This document shows, one piece after another, positions 5,540-5,799 of a DNA stretch of 5,799 nucleotides (within the stretch, counting starts at the first letter, position 1; each line of letters opens with the position of its first letter). The notes under the pieces were generated by a model. It was not told the origin of the DNA and ran no database searches. It saw only the letters and a program-made list of their open reading frames with translations. A program made the translations under genes and the position numbers. Source of the stretch: Methylobacteriaceae bacterium (GTDB lineage: Bacteria; Pseudomonadota; Alphaproteobacteria; Rhizobiales; Beijerinckiaceae); contig JAFAPJ010000405.1 in NCBI GenBank assembly GCA_019247255.1, positions 1 to 5,799 of the forward strand, in the 5' to 3' direction.

Positions 5540-5799
5540 ATGCGACGAGGTTTCGGTTTGACCCTGCGATCCGCGCGCCGTCTCGGCGCCGCCGCCTGTT
5601 TCGCGCTGGCCGCCCTGGCGGCCGCCCCGGCCTCGGCGGACGGCTACCCGCCCTTCTACGGCTACTCGCCCTATTTCGGGCGACCCGCGCCGTATTTCAC
5701 GGCCGAGAGCGACGTCCAGCAGGTCACGACCGTCGCGGAATTTCCGGTGCGGACCTATTACCGGGGCGGACCTTTCTACGGGTATCACGAGACCGCGCA
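5540..5799 (+). CDS. Secreted Tyr/Gly/Pro-rich protein, N-terminal part (3' end outside window)
   Basis: The frame is open to the window edge, giving 86 residues. An Arg-rich start MRRGFGLTLRSARR precedes a hydrophobic Ala/Leu core (about 16-29) and a probable signal peptidase I site ASA-DG after residue 33. The mature part begins DGYPPFYGYSPYFGRPAPYF, rich in Tyr, Gly and Pro. It continues AESDVQQVTTVAEFPVRTYY and RGGPFYGYHE. I do not recognise a family; it should be periplasmic, surface or outer-membrane associated. TTG at 5558 is a rival start: it keeps the signal peptide and has GAGG 7 bases upstream, whereas ATG at 5540 has only AGGG 11 bases upstream. Usage matches the neighbouring genes, with no sign of transfer. 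It lies 57 bp after the PRC-barrel gene, with a possible promoter in the gap. Confidence 0.7.
   Translation, partial: MRRGFGLTLRSARRLGAAACFALAALAAAPASADGYPPFYGYSPYFGRPAPYFTAESDVQQVTTVAEFPVRTYYRGGPFYGYHETA

Overview
The window reads as a chromosomal segment of a high-GC alphaproteobacterium, most likely Rhizobiales and probably Methylobacterium-like. The evidence is the very GC-rich third codon positions in every gene, a MatB-type synthetase end, a DgcN-type DUF1611 protein, a DUF1328 membrane peptide and an EcfG-type general-stress promoter. The genus is inferred from gene style only. I see no tRNA, rRNA, CRISPR array, insertion sequence or phage gene, and base composition looks even throughout.

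Left part (1-767): the last 95 codons of a malonyl-CoA synthetase (matB) run head-on into a small unrecognised gene on the minus strand, with 3 bp between the stops. A 155-bp divergent region with short dyads then leads to a universal stress protein gene that starts at GTG.

Middle (768-4805): the stress protein (two Usp domains) is followed by a 111-bp structured spacer. Then comes a compact block: dgcN (D-glutamate N-acetyltransferase family), a 14-helix DHA2 exporter 4 bp later, and folE (GTP cyclohydrolase I) overlapping the exporter by ATGA. These three look co-translated. dgcN is not next to the racemase gene dgcA that usually accompanies it, so the pairing with an exporter and a pterin enzyme is the least expected part of the window.

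Right part (4806-5799): a near-perfect EcfG (PhyR general stress response) promoter, GGAAC-N16-CGTT, precedes a 57-residue DUF1328 membrane protein. A secreted PRC-barrel protein is coupled to it and appears to start at a CTG overlapping the previous stop. Last is the beginning of a Tyr/Gly/Pro-rich secreted protein with its own possible sigma70-type promoter. The DUF1328 and PRC-barrel genes plausibly form a stress-induced envelope operon.

I found no clear candidate for a wholly new system. The best leads are the dgcN-exporter-folE operon, the EcfG promoter unit, the CTG start and the interleaved inverted repeats upstream of dgcN.
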